A stretch of 64,000 bases of DNA from Pseudomonas luteola NBRC 103146 (GTDB lineage: Bacteria; Pseudomonadota; Gammaproteobacteria; Pseudomonadales; Pseudomonadaceae): NCBI RefSeq assembly GCF_002091675.1, contig NZ_BDAE01000006.1, positions 146,380 to 210,379 of the forward strand, read 5' to 3'. A program made the translations under genes and the position numbers. This document shows positions 10,383-21,100 of the stretch, piece by piece (the stretch's first letter is position 1; every line of letters starts with the position of its first letter). A model generated the notes under the pieces. The model made no database searches. It worked only from the letters and a program-made list of their open reading frames with translations, and was not told the origin of the DNA.

Positions 10383-10538
10383 CACCGCCTAACACGTCAA
10401 GTCCGTCTTATAAGCAGAACCCGTTCACCAATTCGGCTGATCCCGCTCGCCACGCTTTCCAATCCCCTATATACGGTGCGCCGACTGACCTCTGGTTGCA
10501 GGTCGGCTCTACTCCATTTGAGCTCATAGGGAGATCTC

Positions 10539-11246
10539 ATGCTCAAGCGTAACCCCGCGGTTGCCCTGTTCTTCACCCTGATATGCGCCTGCCTACTGTC
10601 CGCCTGCTCCAACGAAGAGGCGCAGCGCAAGGCATTCATTGAATTCCTGCAAACCCGCATCATCGATAAGCCCGGCGTACACGTTCCGGTTCTTCGGGAC
10701 GAAGACAAGAACCTCTTTGGCGAATACAGCGCCCAGTATGCAGCGATGCAGCACTTTCACGAGTCCCTCAACGAGCGAACCGAAGACTCGCTGACCACGG
10801 CGATGAAGCAGATGAACATCAGCTCGATGGGACAGGCTATTCAGCGCCGCGAGGATATTCAATCTGCCCAAAAAACACTGAACGAGCTGCCAGCGCTGAT
10901 CAGCGAAGAACAGGCGAAGGCGGATGAAGCGCGTAAATCCTTCAAGCAGCCGGAAGATCTGAAGGCTGTCTATGACAAGGCCTATGATCGAGTTGTCACC
11001 CAGCCGGCCGAAGCCATGAAAAACATGATGCCGGTTGCCAGCGAGACCCTGACGGCAACGCTCGAAGCGCTTGATTACATCAATGCCCATCAGGACGTGA
11101 TCAAGGTCAACGGTGCCATGATCGAAGTATCCGACCCCGTTATCCAGAAAGAACTGAACACCCGTCTCCAGGCCCTGAACACCAAGGCCCAGGCGACCAT
11201 GCAGGCTCAACGCAAGATGGTAGCGGTCGTTTACGGTCGCGGGTAG
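10539..11246 (+). CDS. DUF3053 (YiaF-like) lipoprotein
   Basis: Predicted lipoprotein of 235 aa. The signal peptide ends in the lipobox LSAC, with Cys at about residue 23, followed by SNEE. An Asp is absent at +2, so outer-membrane sorting is expected. The mature part is mostly helical and resembles DUF3053 proteins such as E. coli YiaF, whose function is unknown. AGGGAG lies at the right distance from the ATG. A convergent hairpin follows. Confidence 0.82.
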   Translation: MLKRNPAVALFFTLICACLLSACSNEEAQRKAFIEFLQTRIIDKPGVHVPVLRDEDKNLFGEYSAQYAAMQHFHESLNERTEDSLTTAMKQMNISSMGQAIQRREDIQSAQKTLNELPALISEEQAKADEARKSFKQPEDLKAVYDKAYDRVVTQPAEAMKNMMPVASETLTATLEALDYINAHQDVIKVNGAMIEVSDPVIQKELNTRLQALNTKAQATMQAQRKMVAVVYGRG

Positions 11247-11260
11247 GAAAGTCGGTGAAG

Positions 11261-11295
11261 GAAAGGCTGGACAGCGGCTCTCTGCCCAGCCTTTC
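11261..11295. terminator. hairpin between convergent genes
   Basis: GAAAGGCTGG and CCAGCCTTTC are perfectly complementary over 10 bp with a 15-base loop. It lies between the lipoprotein gene and the small gene on the other strand and could stop transcription from both. A strong U-run is missing on either side. Confidence 0.5.
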
Positions 11296-11300
11296 ATGGG

Positions 11301-11483
11301 TCAACTGGGGACAAGCGGAGTATCCGGGTCAATCACGTCAGGGTTATCGGTCACGTCATCCGGGTGATCAATGATTCCATCAGGCCCTACTGGCTCATCG
11401 GGCCAGGGCGACTCCTGGCCACCGCCTGGGTTGATCGGGCTTGGATCCATCGCGTGAATGGGCGCCAGCAGTTCATCACTCAT
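11301..11483 (-). CDS. small acidic Pro/Asp-rich hypothetical protein
   Basis: A 60-aa protein, very acidic and rich in Pro and Asp (SPINPGGGQESPWPDEPVGP, then DHPDDVTDNPDVIDPDTP), probably unstructured. No signal peptide or membrane segment is visible. The ribosome site GCGAGGTGC is well placed before the ATG, and the gene has its own shared terminator, so I regard it as real. Function unknown. Confidence 0.6.
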   Translation of the reverse strand: MSDELLAPIHAMDPSPINPGGGQESPWPDEPVGPDGIIDHPDDVTDNPDVIDPDTPLVPS

Positions 11484-11572
11484 GATGCACCTCGCGTTCT
11501 TATCTGTTAGTGACTGTCACTCTGTTGGATAGCCATTCACGGCAAATGTTCGAGCCAGACGCCTGTCACAAA

Positions 11573-11599
11573 AAATTCATTAATTTATCAAGCCGATAG
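11573..11599 (+). promoter_or_regulatory. candidate FliA (sigma-28) promoter of chemoreceptor gene
   Basis: GCCGATAG at 11592-11599 matches seven of eight bases of the sigma-28 -10 element GCCGATAA. An AAAA/AAAT stretch lies 15-16 bases upstream where TAAA is expected. It sits about 45 bp before the chemoreceptor start. The -35 is weak. Confidence 0.4.
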
Positions 11600-11643
11600 A
11601 ATATTTATCGCATTAAGTTTTTTGCTATTTCAACGACACAGTG

Positions 11644-13299
11644 ATGAGTACCTCCCTCTCTCGAGACACTGTGATGCTTAACCGTTCCCTGCGTGCTCAA
11701 GTTCTTGCCCTGCTCTGCGGCAGTCTCTTGCTGCTCATGGCTATTTCAATCGTTTCCTTCAAATTTCTTTCCGGGAGCGTTCAACGCTATCAAGGTCTCC
11801 TGGCCAATGAGATCCGTAATGTTTTGCTGATCGACGAAGCCAACCTGAACTTTAAAACCCAAGTTCAGGAATGGAAAAACGCCCTGCTGCGCGGCAAGGA
11901 TGACGCCAAACGCGAAAAACACTGGAATGCCTTCCAGGCAGAAGAGCAAAAGGTTCAGGCACTGCTGTCTGACCTAAGCAAGCAGCCGTGGTCAGACAGC
12001 TCTATCGCACAAGCCATTCAAAGCCTGCAGGCCGAGCACAAGACGCTGGGCGCAGCCTATCGCACAGGTTTCGAGCGCTTCAGGGCTGCCGGCTTCGACC
12101 CGGAGGCGGGTGACAAGGCCGTTGCAGGTATCGACCGTAGCGCCACCGCCCAGATGGCCGATCTTGTCACCAAACTGCACAAGCACAGTGACGAGCTATC
12201 TACCCAAATCAGTGCACAGGCCGACACCACCTTCCTGACGGGCCTGATCGCCTTGATTGGGGGCGGTATCGCCATCCTCGTTATCAGCCTGTGGCTGGTC
12301 AATCGCCGTCTGGTCGTACCGATCAGTGAGCTCATCGGCCATATCAATCAGCTCAGTCATGGCAACTTCAGCGTAAATATCCAATCCAGCCGCCAGGATG
12401 AACTTGGTCGACTGGCGGGAGCCGCCAGCATTCTACGTAACTTCCTGTCCGATACATTCACACGTCTCAAGCAGAGCACCCAGGACCTGGACTCTGCCAA
12501 CCGCGACCTGAACGCCATTGCCAACCAGATGGCCCAAGGCAGCAACGAGCAGTTCTCCCGTACCGATCAGGTGGCGACCGCCATGCATGAAATGTCGGCT
12601 ACTGCCCAAGAAGTCGCACGTCACGCAAGCGAAGCCTCCCTTGCTGCTACCGAAACCGATCAGGCTGTTCAGCGCGGTAGCGTCGTCATGCAGGGCACCA
12701 TCAAGACCATTGTCGACATGAGCGACGAGATTGCCGGTACGGCCTCTGTCATCAATCAGCTCGAAGAAGACAGCGTGCGTATCGGCAAGGTAATGGAAGT
12801 CATCCACGGCATTGCTGAACAGACCAACCTTCTCGCGCTTAACGCGGCCATCGAAGCCGCCCGCGCCGGTGAGGCCGGTCGCGGATTTGCGGTTGTGGCC
12901 GATGAGGTCCGTAACCTGGCGCGTCGCACAGCCGACTCGACCAACGAGATCAACCAGATCATTGCCAACGTTCAGACCGGCACTGCCAACGCGGCCAAGG
13001 CCATTCAGAACGGTCAGAGCATCAGTGAGCGCAGCGTCACGCAGGTGAAGGAAGCTGGCGCGATTCTGGACACCATCTCGGTCTCGGTCGACTCGATGCG
13101 CGCCAAGAACATCCAGATTGCGGCAGCAGCGGAGGAACAGACATCCGTCAGTGAAGACATTGCTCGTAACCTGACTGAAATTACGGCCATTGCCAGCGCC
13201 AACCAGGCCCAGGTTGAAAAGACGCAAGACGCTGCGGTGCACTTGCAAAACCTGTCCCAGGGACTGGCCGAGCTGACCAAGCGCTTGGGCGCAGCCTGA
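11644..13299 (+). CDS. methyl-accepting chemotaxis protein with helical periplasmic sensor
   Basis: Chemoreceptor of about 551 aa. An N-terminal membrane helix (about 16-38) is followed by a helical periplasmic ligand domain of about 150 residues, a second helix (about 195-216), a HAMP segment starting at NRRLVVP, and a cytoplasmic methyl-accepting coiled coil. The invariant hairpin tip is present ([34 protein letters not shown]). The sensor looks like the four-helix-bundle type that binds small acids or amines. The GTG at 11641 directly abuts the ATG at 11644, which I prefer; an ATG at 11674 is also possible. The CheW/CheA partners are not in this window. Confidence 0.92.
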   Translation: MSTSLSRDTVMLNRSLRAQVLALLCGSLLLLMAISIVSFKFLSGSVQRYQGLLANEIRNVLLIDEANLNFKTQVQEWKNALLRGKDDAKREKHWNAFQAEEQKVQALLSDLSKQPWSDSSIAQAIQSLQAEHKTLGAAYRTGFERFRAAGFDPEAGDKAVAGIDRSATAQMADLVTKLHKHSDELSTQISAQADTTFLTGLIALIGGGIAILVISLWLVNRRLVVPISELIGHINQLSHGNFSVNIQSSRQDELGRLAGAASILRNFLSDTFTRLKQSTQDLDSANRDLNAIANQMAQGSNEQFSRTDQVATAMHEMSATAQEVARHASEASLAATETDQAVQRGSVVMQGTIKTIVDMSDEIAGTASVINQLEEDSVRIGKVMEVIHGIAEQTNLLALNAAIEAARAGEAGRGFAVVADEVRNLARRTADSTNEINQIIANVQTGTANAAKAIQNGQSISERSVTQVKEAGAILDTISVSVDSMRAKNIQIAAAAEEQTSVSEDIARNLTEITAIASANQAQVEKTQDAAVHLQNLSQGLAELTKRLGAA

Positions 13300-13307
13300 T
13301 TGACCTA

Positions 13308-13338
13308 CAGCCATCCGCCCCCTACAGGCTGATGGCTG
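13308..13338 (+). terminator. hairpin after chemoreceptor gene
   Basis: CAGCCATC (13308-13315) pairs with GATGGCTG (13331-13338) over 8 bp with a 15-base loop, followed by GTTTC. It is a plausible but weak intrinsic terminator. Confidence 0.42.
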
Positions 13339-13429
13339 GTTTCAGGTAAAAGCCAAACGTGCCATTCGTCCCTACCGCGAACGGCTTTCCCGTGGACTAC
13401 TCTAAATTGTCTTTAGCGGGAGCCCTGGC

Positions 13430-14434
13430 ATGAAAAATCTCCGGCATACCGACAGCGCACACGTTACGCCTAGCAAAACCACGCCTTTACCCTCCCGCTC
13501 CGGCCCGCTTGTGTGGGGCTCCCTGGCCGTCGCGGCATCAGCCATGCTGGTCCGCCATTACAGCCGTCAGGCGGAAAAGCAGCACCCACCGGCAGGCACC
13601 TTTATCGAGGTGGATGGTATCCGGATCCATTACGTCGAATACGGTGAGGGACAGCCCCTTGTGCTTCTGCATGGCAACACGACCATGGGTACTGACTTCG
13701 AGTTGAGCGAACTGGTCGAACACGCAGCCCGTACCTATCGGGTCATCATCTTTGACCGCCCAGGGTATGGCTACAGTGAGCGCCCGTCGTCTATTGTCTG
13801 GGGTCCGCTCGAACAGGCCCATTTGCTCAATCGGGCCTTTGCCGCAATGGGTATCGACCGCCCTATCGTTCTCGGCCATTCCTGGGGCGCATTGGTGGCC
13901 ATGGCGCTGGGGCTCGACTTCCCGCAGTCTGTCCGAGGCCTTGTGCTGCTGTCCGGCTATTATTACCCGACCGTTCGCCCTGATATTCCCATGGCGGCTT
14001 TGCCGGCCATCCCCGGCGTGGGTGACCTCATGTGCCACTCCGTTTCACCGCTGCTGTATCGCAGCATATGGCCACTCATGATGAAGCGAATGTTTGCACC
14101 CGCCAAAGTGCCCGCCCGCTTCAAGCGATTTCCGGCCTGGATGGCCTTTCGTCCTGTGCAGCTTCATGCCAGCGCAGCCGAAATAGCCCTGATCATTCCC
14201 GCAACGCTACAACTCAAGGAGCGTTACAAAACGCTGACAGTACCCTCCATCATCATGGCGGGACGCGAGGATCGGCTGGTTCATACCCATGTGCACTCGG
14301 GCAGGCTGCATACCGAGTTGCCGGAGATGGATTTCCGTGTCATCGAGGGCGCCGGGCATATGCTGCATCACTTGGCACCGCAGGCAGTACTCGACGCTAT
14401 TCATACCTTGGCCGAACAGACACCGTCGGGTTGA
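13430..14434 (+). CDS. alpha/beta hydrolase, membrane-anchored
   Basis: Alpha/beta-hydrolase fold protein of 334 aa, hydrolysing an ester, epoxide or related bond of unknown substrate. An N-terminal hydrophobic stretch (LVWGSLAVAASAMLV, about 24-38) probably anchors it in the inner membrane. The oxyanion region is LLHGN, the nucleophile elbow is GHSWG, the acid is probably the Asp in AGREDRLV, and the His is in EGAGHML. The cap region includes RSIWPLMMKRMFAPAKVP. GGGAG lies before the ATG. It stands alone between two hairpins. Confidence 0.87.
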   Translation: MKNLRHTDSAHVTPSKTTPLPSRSGPLVWGSLAVAASAMLVRHYSRQAEKQHPPAGTFIEVDGIRIHYVEYGEGQPLVLLHGNTTMGTDFELSELVEHAARTYRVIIFDRPGYGYSERPSSIVWGPLEQAHLLNRAFAAMGIDRPIVLGHSWGALVAMALGLDFPQSVRGLVLLSGYYYPTVRPDIPMAALPAIPGVGDLMCHSVSPLLYRSIWPLMMKRMFAPAKVPARFKRFPAWMAFRPVQLHASAAEIALIIPATLQLKERYKTLTVPSIIMAGREDRLVHTHVHSGRLHTELPEMDFRVIEGAGHMLHHLAPQAVLDAIHTLAEQTPSG

Positions 14435-14459
14435 ACCTGTCTGGAGAGTATTCATGAAC

Positions 14460-14492
14460 AGGCGCCGGGCTCAGGTAATATAGGCGCCTTTT
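14460..14492 (+). terminator. terminator after alpha/beta hydrolase gene
   Basis: AGGCGCC (14460-14466) pairs with GGCGCCT (14483-14489), and TTTT follows directly. The stem is 7 bp and the loop is long. Confidence 0.5.
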
Positions 14493-14510
14493 CCTGTAAC
14501 GCGACGCTCA

Positions 14511-14927
14511 ATGAACTCGATACCAGCCCGCATCATCTTCTCCAGCGCCCTGCTGCTCCTGGCTTATACCGCCTTGAGCCATACCCGCCTGGGCACGCTG
14601 CTCATCCCTATTCGTGACGCACAAACGCCCGACAATCAGGTGGTGCTGACCGTTGCTGTTGCGACCTTCGTATTGGTAGTCATGCAGATTGCCGCCTGCG
14701 TTCCCCTGGGCTTTCTGAGGGATCGCTTCTGGGCCAGCGCAATGGCGTGTGTCCTGCGAGTGCCGTCGTGGCTATTTACTTCTATCAGTGCGGTCATGTG
14801 CCTGAGCGAAGCGCTGGCTAATCCTGCTTATTGGGCACCCTGCCTTGCGTACGCCGCCGCAGCGGCCGTGATCCTGTGGCAGGACTACCGGCTGCTCAAA
14901 AGCGCCCGTGTCAGCCCTCGCGCCTGA
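14511..14927 (+). CDS. hypothetical four-helix inner-membrane protein
   Basis: Unrecognised 138-aa protein with about four hydrophobic segments (near 8-24, 45-68, 85-103 and 108-124) and short charged loops, so an integral inner-membrane protein. No catalytic motif is visible. The ribosome site is weak (ACGCGACGCTCA before the ATG). It stands alone, downstream of a terminator. Function unknown. Confidence 0.6.
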   Translation: MNSIPARIIFSSALLLLAYTALSHTRLGTLLIPIRDAQTPDNQVVLTVAVATFVLVVMQIAACVPLGFLRDRFWASAMACVLRVPSWLFTSISAVMCLSEALANPAYWAPCLAYAAAAAVILWQDYRLLKSARVSPRA

Positions 14928-15128
14928 AACCGTCGGGTCCTACCTGCTAGCTATGCTTTTAACGTCAGTTTGAGCGGATGATCACGCAACGTAAGGCTTC
15001 ACTGATCTTTTGAAACAACTCCGCCTCGCAGGCAGTTGTCAGAACGGGGCACTCTCGCGTTCCATCCCTCGGACAGACCTACACGTGAAGTGTCAGAGAT
15101 AAACAAGTCATAGGGGATCTCAGACGCA

Positions 15129-16007
15129 ATGACCGCTACCGAAACCCGCCGCGCCCTTCTGCTGATCAATAAACGCGCCCGCCGTGGAAGTGAATCCTAC
15201 ACGCCCATCGTTGAAAAGCTCAGCCAGGGCGGAATAACCGTAGTCGAACCTACCGGAGGGGAAAACCTTTCCATCAGCGAGAAGATCAGACAGGCTAAAG
15301 GATGCGACCTGATCATCGTCGGCGGCGGCGACGGCACGTTGAACGCCGCAGCTCCCGCCCTGATTGAGGCTGGCCTGCCCGTCGGCCTCCTGCCGCTCGG
15401 CACTGCCAACGACCTGGCCAAGACACTGAATATTCCTCAGGACCCGCTCGAGGCCGTCGACATCATTGTGCGGGGGCAGCTGCGAGCCATCGATGTAGGT
15501 GTCGTCAACGATCATGTCTTTCTCAACGTCGCCAGCATTGGCTTCAGTGCCGATCTGGCTGATCAGCTGACCGCGGATATCAAGAAGAAATGGGGCAGTC
15601 TCGGCTATGGCCTGACCGCCTTTAGGCTACTGCGCCGCTTTCGCCGTTTCACTCTGTATATCGAACATGACGGACAGGTGGAAAAGGTCCGAACGGTCCA
15701 GGCATCCGTGGGCAATGGCCGTCACTATGGCGGTGGCATGACGGTGGAAGAATCCGCAACCGCCGACGATGGACGCCTGGATTTCTATAGCCTTGAGGTC
15801 AGGCATTGGTGGGAACTGATCGCATTGCTGCCCAGCCTGCACAAGGGCACCCATGGCAAGGCAGATAAGGTCAGGGCGTTTCAGACAACCGCTATCCGGC
15901 TGAACACCCGCAAACCCATGCCTATCAATACTGATGGTGAGCTGACCACCTACACGCCCGCTCTCTTTTCTATCAAACCCAAAGCGCTCAGGATCTATCG
16001 TCCATAG
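15129..16007 (+). CDS. YegS-like diacylglycerol/lipid kinase
   Basis: Soluble lipid kinase of 292 aa in the YegS/DAGK family, which phosphorylates phosphatidylglycerol- or diacylglycerol-type lipids with ATP. The nucleotide-binding GGGDGT (near residues 64-69) is followed by LGTANDLAKTL, the family signature. GNGRHYGGGM and DGRLDFY lie in the C-terminal beta-sandwich, and NTDGE near the end is the second acidic motif. An AGGGGATCT site lies upstream. It stands apart from its neighbours by about 100-200 bp. Confidence 0.88.
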   Translation: MTATETRRALLLINKRARRGSESYTPIVEKLSQGGITVVEPTGGENLSISEKIRQAKGCDLIIVGGGDGTLNAAAPALIEAGLPVGLLPLGTANDLAKTLNIPQDPLEAVDIIVRGQLRAIDVGVVNDHVFLNVASIGFSADLADQLTADIKKKWGSLGYGLTAFRLLRRFRRFTLYIEHDGQVEKVRTVQASVGNGRHYGGGMTVEESATADDGRLDFYSLEVRHWWELIALLPSLHKGTHGKADKVRAFQTTAIRLNTRKPMPINTDGELTTYTPALFSIKPKALRIYRP

Positions 16008-16124
16008 AGCGCACCTATCGAACCATGGGTGAAAGAATCGGAAACACTCGCACCTGCCTTATTCAGCTTCAGTTAAGCCCACCCCCCGTAGGCTATACGC
16101 CCAGAATTCTGAACCTGACCTAAC

Positions 16125-17048
16125 ATGCAGAACGCTCTCTCCTCCAAAACGATGGCAACGGCCTTGGCCTGCTTGCTAGTGGCAGCCGCGATAACCGCAG
16201 GTGCCCAGCAGCGCCTGTTTGAGCAGGTCTGGTTCCGTCTGGAACAGCGCTTCAGCTCCGAGGAGGCCCAAGGGCAAGCCCTGTGGTTGCCTGACTACCA
16301 TGTCACAATCGATGCCAAGCCACTGGGTAATGACGAAAACATGTCAGCGCTGACCTTCGACGCCAGCCGCCAAACGCTTTTTACGGTGACCAACAAGGAC
16401 TCGCACCTTATCGAGCTTTCGCTCTCCGGTGATGTACTGCGTCGTATTCCGCTCCGGGGTTTCGGTGATCCGGAAGCGATCGAATACGTTCGTCCCGGCG
16501 TCCTCCTGATTACAGAGGAACGTAACCATCGTCTGATCGAAGTGCATGTCAATGATCAGACCCAGGTCATCGATATTGCCGACCCAGCCAATGCCAAACA
16601 GTTTTCACTCAGCGCGGCGGATAATAATAACAAAGGCTTCGAGGGCCTGGCCTACGACCCCAAGGAGCAGCGCCTTTTTGTTGCCAAGGAAAAGGACCCG
16701 GTCCGCATCTTCGAGATCAACGGCTTTTTGACCGCCTCGCCCGACCAGCCGATCGACATCGACGTGCATGTCAACGCACAGCGCGACCGGGATTTGTTTG
16801 TGACCGACCTGTCCAGCCTTCACTATGATACGAGTACAGGCCATCTGCTGGCCTTGTCTGATGAATCCAAGATGATCGTGGAAATGGATGCCACCGGTAA
16901 GCCGGTCAGCTCCTTCAGCTTGAGGCGTGGTAATCAGGGGCTTGCCAAGGATGTTCCCCAGGCTGAGGGCATGACAATGGATGATCAGGGCAACCTGTAT
17001 GTGATCAGTGAGCCTAACCTGTTCTACGCCTTCAAGAAGAAGTCATAG
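16125..17048 (+). CDS. SdiA-regulated domain (YjiK-like) beta-propeller protein
   Basis: Exported protein of 307 aa. An N-terminal hydrophobic segment (ATALACLLVAAAITAGAQ) serves as signal peptide or anchor. The rest is built of repeats typical of the SdiA-regulated/YjiK family six-bladed propeller: NMSALTFDASRQTLFTVTNK, DPEAIEYV, FEGLAYDPKEQRLFVAKEK, DLSSLHYD, and AEGMTMDDQGNLYVISEPN. Length agrees with the family. The biochemical role is unknown; a phytase-like or sugar-phosphate propeller has been suggested for similar folds. The ribosome site is weak. Next comes the channel-like gene 90 bp on. Confidence 0.82.
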   Translation: MQNALSSKTMATALACLLVAAAITAGAQQRLFEQVWFRLEQRFSSEEAQGQALWLPDYHVTIDAKPLGNDENMSALTFDASRQTLFTVTNKDSHLIELSLSGDVLRRIPLRGFGDPEAIEYVRPGVLLITEERNHRLIEVHVNDQTQVIDIADPANAKQFSLSAADNNNKGFEGLAYDPKEQRLFVAKEKDPVRIFEINGFLTASPDQPIDIDVHVNAQRDRDLFVTDLSSLHYDTSTGHLLALSDESKMIVEMDATGKPVSSFSLRRGNQGLAKDVPQAEGMTMDDQGNLYVISEPNLFYAFKKKS

Positions 17049-17070
17049 GCCTAGTCGAGCTCTTTATCCG

Positions 17071-17090
17071 CAAGGCTCTGGTGAGCCTTG
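17071..17090 (+). terminator. short hairpin between propeller and channel genes
   Basis: CAAGGCTC and GAGCCTTG make a perfect 8-bp stem with a TGGT loop. No U-run follows, so termination is uncertain. Confidence 0.3.
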
Positions 17091-17138
17091 CGCTGCCGGG
17101 TTACGCTGTATGGCGTTTCCATCCTGCCCGTGCCCTGA

Positions 17139-17798
17139 ATGAAAGTCACCCTCGTTACGTATCTGGTTCGCTACCCGTCTGCAAGCCTGTTACTTATCCA
17201 GCTATTGGGCATCGTGCTCTATCCCTTCATGGAGAACATGCCGGGTGGGCGAGCCGTCTTTGGTGCGTTTGGCGTCATCGTACTGGTTGCTGCCCTGCGT
17301 ATGGTTCGCCGCAGTCCAATGCTCCACTCGATTGCCTTCATTCTGGCCGCGCTCATCCTGTGCTTGGCTATCGTCAGCGAGATCTGGCCCAACCAGGCCG
17401 TTACGGTTGCCTCCGCCCTGCTGGAAGGCGCCTTTTACTTTTACGCAGCCGCCAGCCTGATTGCCTACATGATGGAGGATCAGCGCGCATCGACCGATGA
17501 GCTGTTTGCCGTAGGCGCAACCTTTACTCTGCTGGCCTGGGCGTTTGCCTATGCCTTTACCGTTTGCCAGTTGCTCCTGCCAGGCAGTTTTACCGCCATG
17601 CAGAACCCTGAGGCACCACGGACCTGGATGGAACTGCTATTCCTGAGCTTTACCACGCTTTCCGGCGTAGGGCTGGGTGACGTTCTGCCTATTTCACCGC
17701 TTGCCCGCGGTCTGGTAATGCTCGAGGAGTTTGCAGGCGTCATGTACATCACATTGGTAGTGGCTCGCCTGATCAGCCTGACAGTCATCAAGCGCTAG
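17139..17798 (+). CDS. potassium-channel-like membrane protein with atypical filter
   Basis: Integral membrane protein of 219 aa with about six hydrophobic segments. The last two enclose a pore loop: TWMELLFLSFTTLSGVGLGD. GVGLGD at residues 176-181 stands where potassium channels have TVGYGD, preceded by the usual pore-helix pattern (S-F-T-T-L-S). The following helix (EEFAGVMYITLVVARLISL) resembles the inner helix of ion-channel family members. No regulatory RCK or cyclic-nucleotide domain is attached. The altered filter makes ion selectivity uncertain. The start lacks a clear ribosome site (CCCTGA before ATG). Confidence 0.72.
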   Translation: MKVTLVTYLVRYPSASLLLIQLLGIVLYPFMENMPGGRAVFGAFGVIVLVAALRMVRRSPMLHSIAFILAALILCLAIVSEIWPNQAVTVASALLEGAFYFYAAASLIAYMMEDQRASTDELFAVGATFTLLAWAFAYAFTVCQLLLPGSFTAMQNPEAPRTWMELLFLSFTTLSGVGLGDVLPISPLARGLVMLEEFAGVMYITLVVARLISLTVIKR

Positions 17799-18103
17799 AA
17801 CCAACCGGTCGCCCCTTGTAAACGACAGCCCGGCTTTTAGCACCTGACACACCGATAGCCCATCGATATCATCCCGCCTACATACCTGTTACCCAGACAG
17901 GCCGACGGTTGGGCAGCCGGCGTGATAGACAGTCTCTCAAGTGCTGGATAGACTGGGTCGTTCACTAATCCCCTCCCTTTCCAACGTCATTCATTCGTGA
18001 CCTGATCGTGAGCGAAGCTGTGCCTGTGTGCTGCTACTCATGGCAAGGCATTGGCCCCTACTGCCAGGTACCTGGCGTACCGCACCCTTCTTTTTATACC
18101 GGC

Positions 18104-21100
18104 ATGACTACCATCGAAAACGAACATCTGCGTCTGCGTATCGCCAAACTCGAAGCCGAGAATATGGCGCTCAAGGCCGTTGCCGAAACGACTCACCAAC
18201 AGAACCAGCGCCATCAGGATATTCTGAACAGTGCTGTCGATTTTGCGATCATCACAACCGACCAGTGCGGTCGCATTACTCACTGGAACTCTGGTGCAGA
18301 GCAGGTCTTTGGCTGGACAGCCGAAAGTATACTAGGGGCCTCTATCAATCGCCTCTTCACTGTAGAGGACCAATTCCAGCAGCGCGCCGAATGCGAGATG
18401 CAACGTGCCCTGGAAAAAGGTCGCGCCAGTGATGAGCGTTGGCACCAGAAAAAGGACGGCGCCCTGTTCTGGGCCAATGGCGAGATGATGCCGCTCCGAT
18501 CAGCCGATGGAACCCACCTGGGTTTTCTGAAAATTCTGCGCGATCAGACCCGGCAGCAAAAAGTAATTGAAGCTCAGCAGGCCGATGCCGAGTTCCTGCG
18601 CAGCGTGTTGGCCTCCTCTGACGACTGCATCAAGGTGCTCGACCTTGACGGCAAACTGCTTTACATGAGCCCAAACGGCCAGGACGCTATGGAAGTCAGC
18701 GACTTCAATGCCATTGCGGGTTGCCCCTGGCCGACTTTCTGGCAAGACAAGGGGAGCCAGGAAGCGAAAGAGGCCATGACGCTGGCCCGCGCGGGTCAGG
18801 TTGGCCGGTTCATCGGGCAGGCCAATACCCTGGCAGGAACCCCTAAGTGGTGGGATGTACAGGTCACGCCTATCCTCGGCTCTCATGGGAGGCCTGAAAA
18901 GCTGCTCTCCATTTCGCGGGACATTACTGCGAATCACTCTATCGAGAATGCGCTACGCATCTCTCGCCAGATGAACAGCCTTATTCTCAATTCGAGTCAG
19001 GATTGCATCGTGATCATGGATCTCGAAGGGCATACCCAGTTCGTGAGCCCCGGCGGTATAGAGTCCATGGAGATTACGGACCTCTCTTGCGTACTGGGTA
19101 AGCCGTGGCTCCGGGTATGGAAAGACGCAGATCTGGAGGCGGCACGCAACGCCATCGCAAATGCTCGCGCGGGAGGGACAGGACGCTTCCAGGGCTACTG
19201 CCCTACCCACACAGGAAAACCCAAATGGTGGGATATTGCTATTTCCTACATACCAGGCGCAGACGGCACGCCTGAAAAACTGCTCTCCATTGGCCGCGAC
19301 ATCACCGAACGCACCCGCGCTGAGCTGGCGCTGAAGGAAAGCGAAACCCGCCTGGCTTCCATTTTCGACGAAGCCTCGGTAGGCCTGTCCGAAATCAGCC
19401 TCGACGGCCGCTTTCTACGGGTCAATGACGAGCTCTGCCGCCTGTTGGGTCGCTCTCGCACAGAGATGTTAAGCACAACCGCAAAGACCGTTACCCTAGC
19501 GGAAGACCAACCCAGGACGCTCGAGGCGCTTCAACATGTCCTGGCCACCCGACAGCCGACTCGCCTCGACAAGCGCTACCTCCGACCCGATGGTACTATT
19601 GTCTGGGCCAATAGCAATCTGACCTGTCTGAACGATGATGAAGGCAACCTACACTCGATCATTGCCGTGACCATCGATCTCTCGGCTCGCAAAGCGGCCG
19701 AAGACCGGCTCAAGGCCAGCGAGAGCCAGTTGAGGGAGCTGAACGAGACGCTTGAGCAACGTGTCGAGGAGCGTACCCGCGAGCGCGACCAGATCTGGCG
19801 CAGCACGCCAGACCTGGTTTGCACCGCCAGCCCGGAAGGCTACTTTCTCAACCTCAACCCTGCCTGGAGCGAAACCCTGGGCTGGTCGGAGCAGGAGCTG
19901 AAGGCACGCCCCTACAAGGATTTTCTCCACCCAGACGACTTGGAACATACCGTGCAAACCAAACGGCTACTTGCCAACGGCCAGGCCTTGTCAAACTTCG
20001 AGAACCGCTACCGGCACAAGGATGGCAGCTATCGCTGGTTATCCTGGAACTCCCAACGTCGTGACGGGCTGTTCCACAGCATTGCACGTGATATCACCAC
20101 AATAAAGGCGCAGGCCGAAGCCCTGCATCAGACGGAGGAACGGTTGCGCCATAGCCAGAAAATGGAGGCCGTAGGACAGCTCACCGGCGGTCTGGCTCAT
20201 GACTTCAACAACCTGCTCACCGGGATTTCCGGTAGCCTGGACCTGCTCAAGACGCGCCTGACCCAAGGACGCTTGAACGATCTGAATAAATACATCACCG
20301 CTGCTCAGGACTCTGCCAATCGAGCCGCGGCCCTGACCCACCGATTGCTGGCCTTTTCCCGTCGCCAAACGCTCGACCCCAAACCCACCCAGGCCAACCA
20401 GCTGATCGAAGGCATGCGTGAACTGATCACACGTACCGTAGGGCCAGCCGTGTGTATCACGACCGATCTCAGCGAAGCACTCTGGCCCACGCTCTGTGAT
20501 CCCCATCAGCTCGAAAACGCCCTACTGAACCTGTGCATCAATGCACGAGATGCCATGCCGGATGGTGGTCGATTACTCATTCGAACCGAAAATCGCTACC
20601 AGGATGAGGCCAGCGCCCATGAGCGCGACATGAACCCCGGGCAGTACATCGTGACGGAAGTATCCGACACGGGCACGGGCATGTCGCCGGAAATCATGGA
20701 GCGTATATTCGATCCATTTTTTACAACCAAGCCCATCGGCATGGGCACTGGACTGGGTCTTTCCATGATCTATGGATTTGCCAAGCAGTCCGGCGGTCAA
20801 GTGCGTGTCCTGTCCGAACCCGGTAAGGGCACCACCATGAAAATTTATTTGCCTCGCTATGCAGGTGCGGTCGAGGCCGGTGCGGAGCAGGTTAGATCAG
20901 GGGAGGCACCGCGCACGGAAAAGGGTGAAACCGTACTTATCGTTGATGATGAGCCCACCGTACGCATGCTGATCAAAGAGGTACTCGAGGAGCTGGGCTA
21001 TAGGGCAATCGAAGCGGCTGACGGCGCGTCAGGGCTTGACATACTCTCCTCTTCCACCCATATCGATCTGCTGATTTCGGACGTAGGATTGCCAGGGGGC

